From NCBI GenBank assembly GCA_018697195.1, contig CM031858.1:127729133-127793132 (forward strand): a stretch of DNA of 64,000 bases. Reading direction: 5' to 3'. Below are positions 63,201-64,000 of this stretch, one piece after another. Within the stretch, counting starts at the first letter, position 1. The number at the start of each line of letters is the position of its first letter. The notes beneath the pieces are model-generated. The model was not told where the DNA came from. It worked only from the letters and a program-made list of their open reading frames with translations, and ran no database searches. The DNA is from Certhia americana. Its lineage: Eukaryota; Chordata; Aves; Passeriformes; Certhiidae. A program made the translations under genes and the position numbers.

Positions 63201-64000
63201 TTTTAGAATGTTCCATTACTCTGATCACAGAAATATATACAAATTGATTTATTCATAGTTCATAATGAATTTTTGTATCTATATCTGTGCTGTATATGGA
63301 CATATATGTATGTGTCGCATGTAGATGCCTATATATGTGTGCATACATAATTACATAAAATTTCATATATATCAATAAAATGGTCATTTCTTCCCCATTC
63401 TGAAAAGGAGACTTTAAGACTCAAATATTTCAATACACTGGGGTTCAAATCATATATTATTCAGCAGAATTAAGATTTGTTAGATTTCAAAAGATAATAT
63501 TTTAAGCCTTTTGAATTAAAATGGTCTGTTTATAATTTGGTTTTAAACAGTGAAAGAAAGTCTGTTAAAACATCTGGTAAGTGTGTAATTGAACTTTGCT
63601 CTCTAGATAAATCCATCAGTGAAGTACTCAGAAAGGACAATATTAAGGGACCTCAGGTCATACAACTATGGTTACAGTGTTTTAACCCTAAATGTAAGAT
63701 TTCACTTAACAGTGTTGTTTAGGTTCTATTGCTTCAGAGTAAAAATAATTTGGAATTTAACAGGGATTGAATTTGCTTCAGATGGCATTTTGTGCTTGTA
63801 TCTTATAAATGAAATTGTATTTTATTTACAAATAAATATTTATGCTCCAAGCACTGTCTTGTTACAAGCTGTATTTATTTGGTTCAGGCCAAATCAATTT
63901 TTAAGAGTAACTCAGGTGACGTGAGCTAAACATTCAGAGTTGGACACTATTTTATTGGCACAGGTTTTTGTTACGTGGCTTGTAGAGTGATGATGGATGA
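60280..64000. other. No gene recognised; AT-rich DNA
   Basis: Low-complexity AT sequence near 60880-60900 and 61195-61220. A GAGGAG-rich scrap lies at about 61464-61483. Positions 62380-62860 are richer in G+C but show no family or exon I can name. Confidence 0.5.

Overview
The window reads as non-coding, AT-rich vertebrate DNA from a bird. The evidence is at least seven fragments of CR1 retrotransposons, several ending in the avian CR1 3' tail (TCATAGAATC on the + strand, or ATTCTATGAT where the copy is forward), and several LTR families of avian type. A passerine is likely because the LTRs look like songbird families, but this rests on memory and not on a search. I recognise no host exon of an intact gene, no tRNA or rRNA, and no prokaryotic feature. 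It is most simply an intergenic stretch or a very large intron.

Layout. 1-13250: single-copy AT-rich DNA with four old CR1 fragments (162, 3511, 8281, 9598). 13281-13701: solo LTR on the minus strand. 15737-15954: an ATCT microsatellite joined to a forward CR1 3' end. 15955-27461: single-copy sequence with a TA microsatellite bracketed by a 16-base direct repeat. 27467-28194: solo LTR, minus strand, with a near-perfect 5-bp target duplication. 31322-31488: an ~85-bp tandem duplication. 38255-40053: an old LTR on the minus strand, split by a younger solo LTR (38802-39529, plus strand, perfect 5-bp target duplication) of the same family as the 27467 copy but inverted to it. 46100-47230: CR1 followed by a second decayed copy of the older LTR family. 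52715-53455: long CR1 fragment with reverse-transcriptase C-terminal remnants.

The most interesting object is at 56337-60273. It is a decayed LTR element with two LTRs (about 255 and 261 bp), a primer-binding site matching the tRNA-Trp type used by avian alpharetroviruses (two C-to-T changes in 18 bases), a purine-rich tract before the right LTR, and degraded 6-bp flanking duplications. No gag, pol or env is visible between the LTRs. Instead there is about 2 kb of long coiled-coil coding sequence, broken by frameshifts and stops, that resembles the Golgi tether giantin (GOLGB1). This looks like a host transcript captured by a retrovirus-like element. A second, unrelated 357-bp solo LTR with a perfect 6-bp duplication later landed inside it. 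All coding potential here is fossil: nothing in the window looks like a working protein gene.
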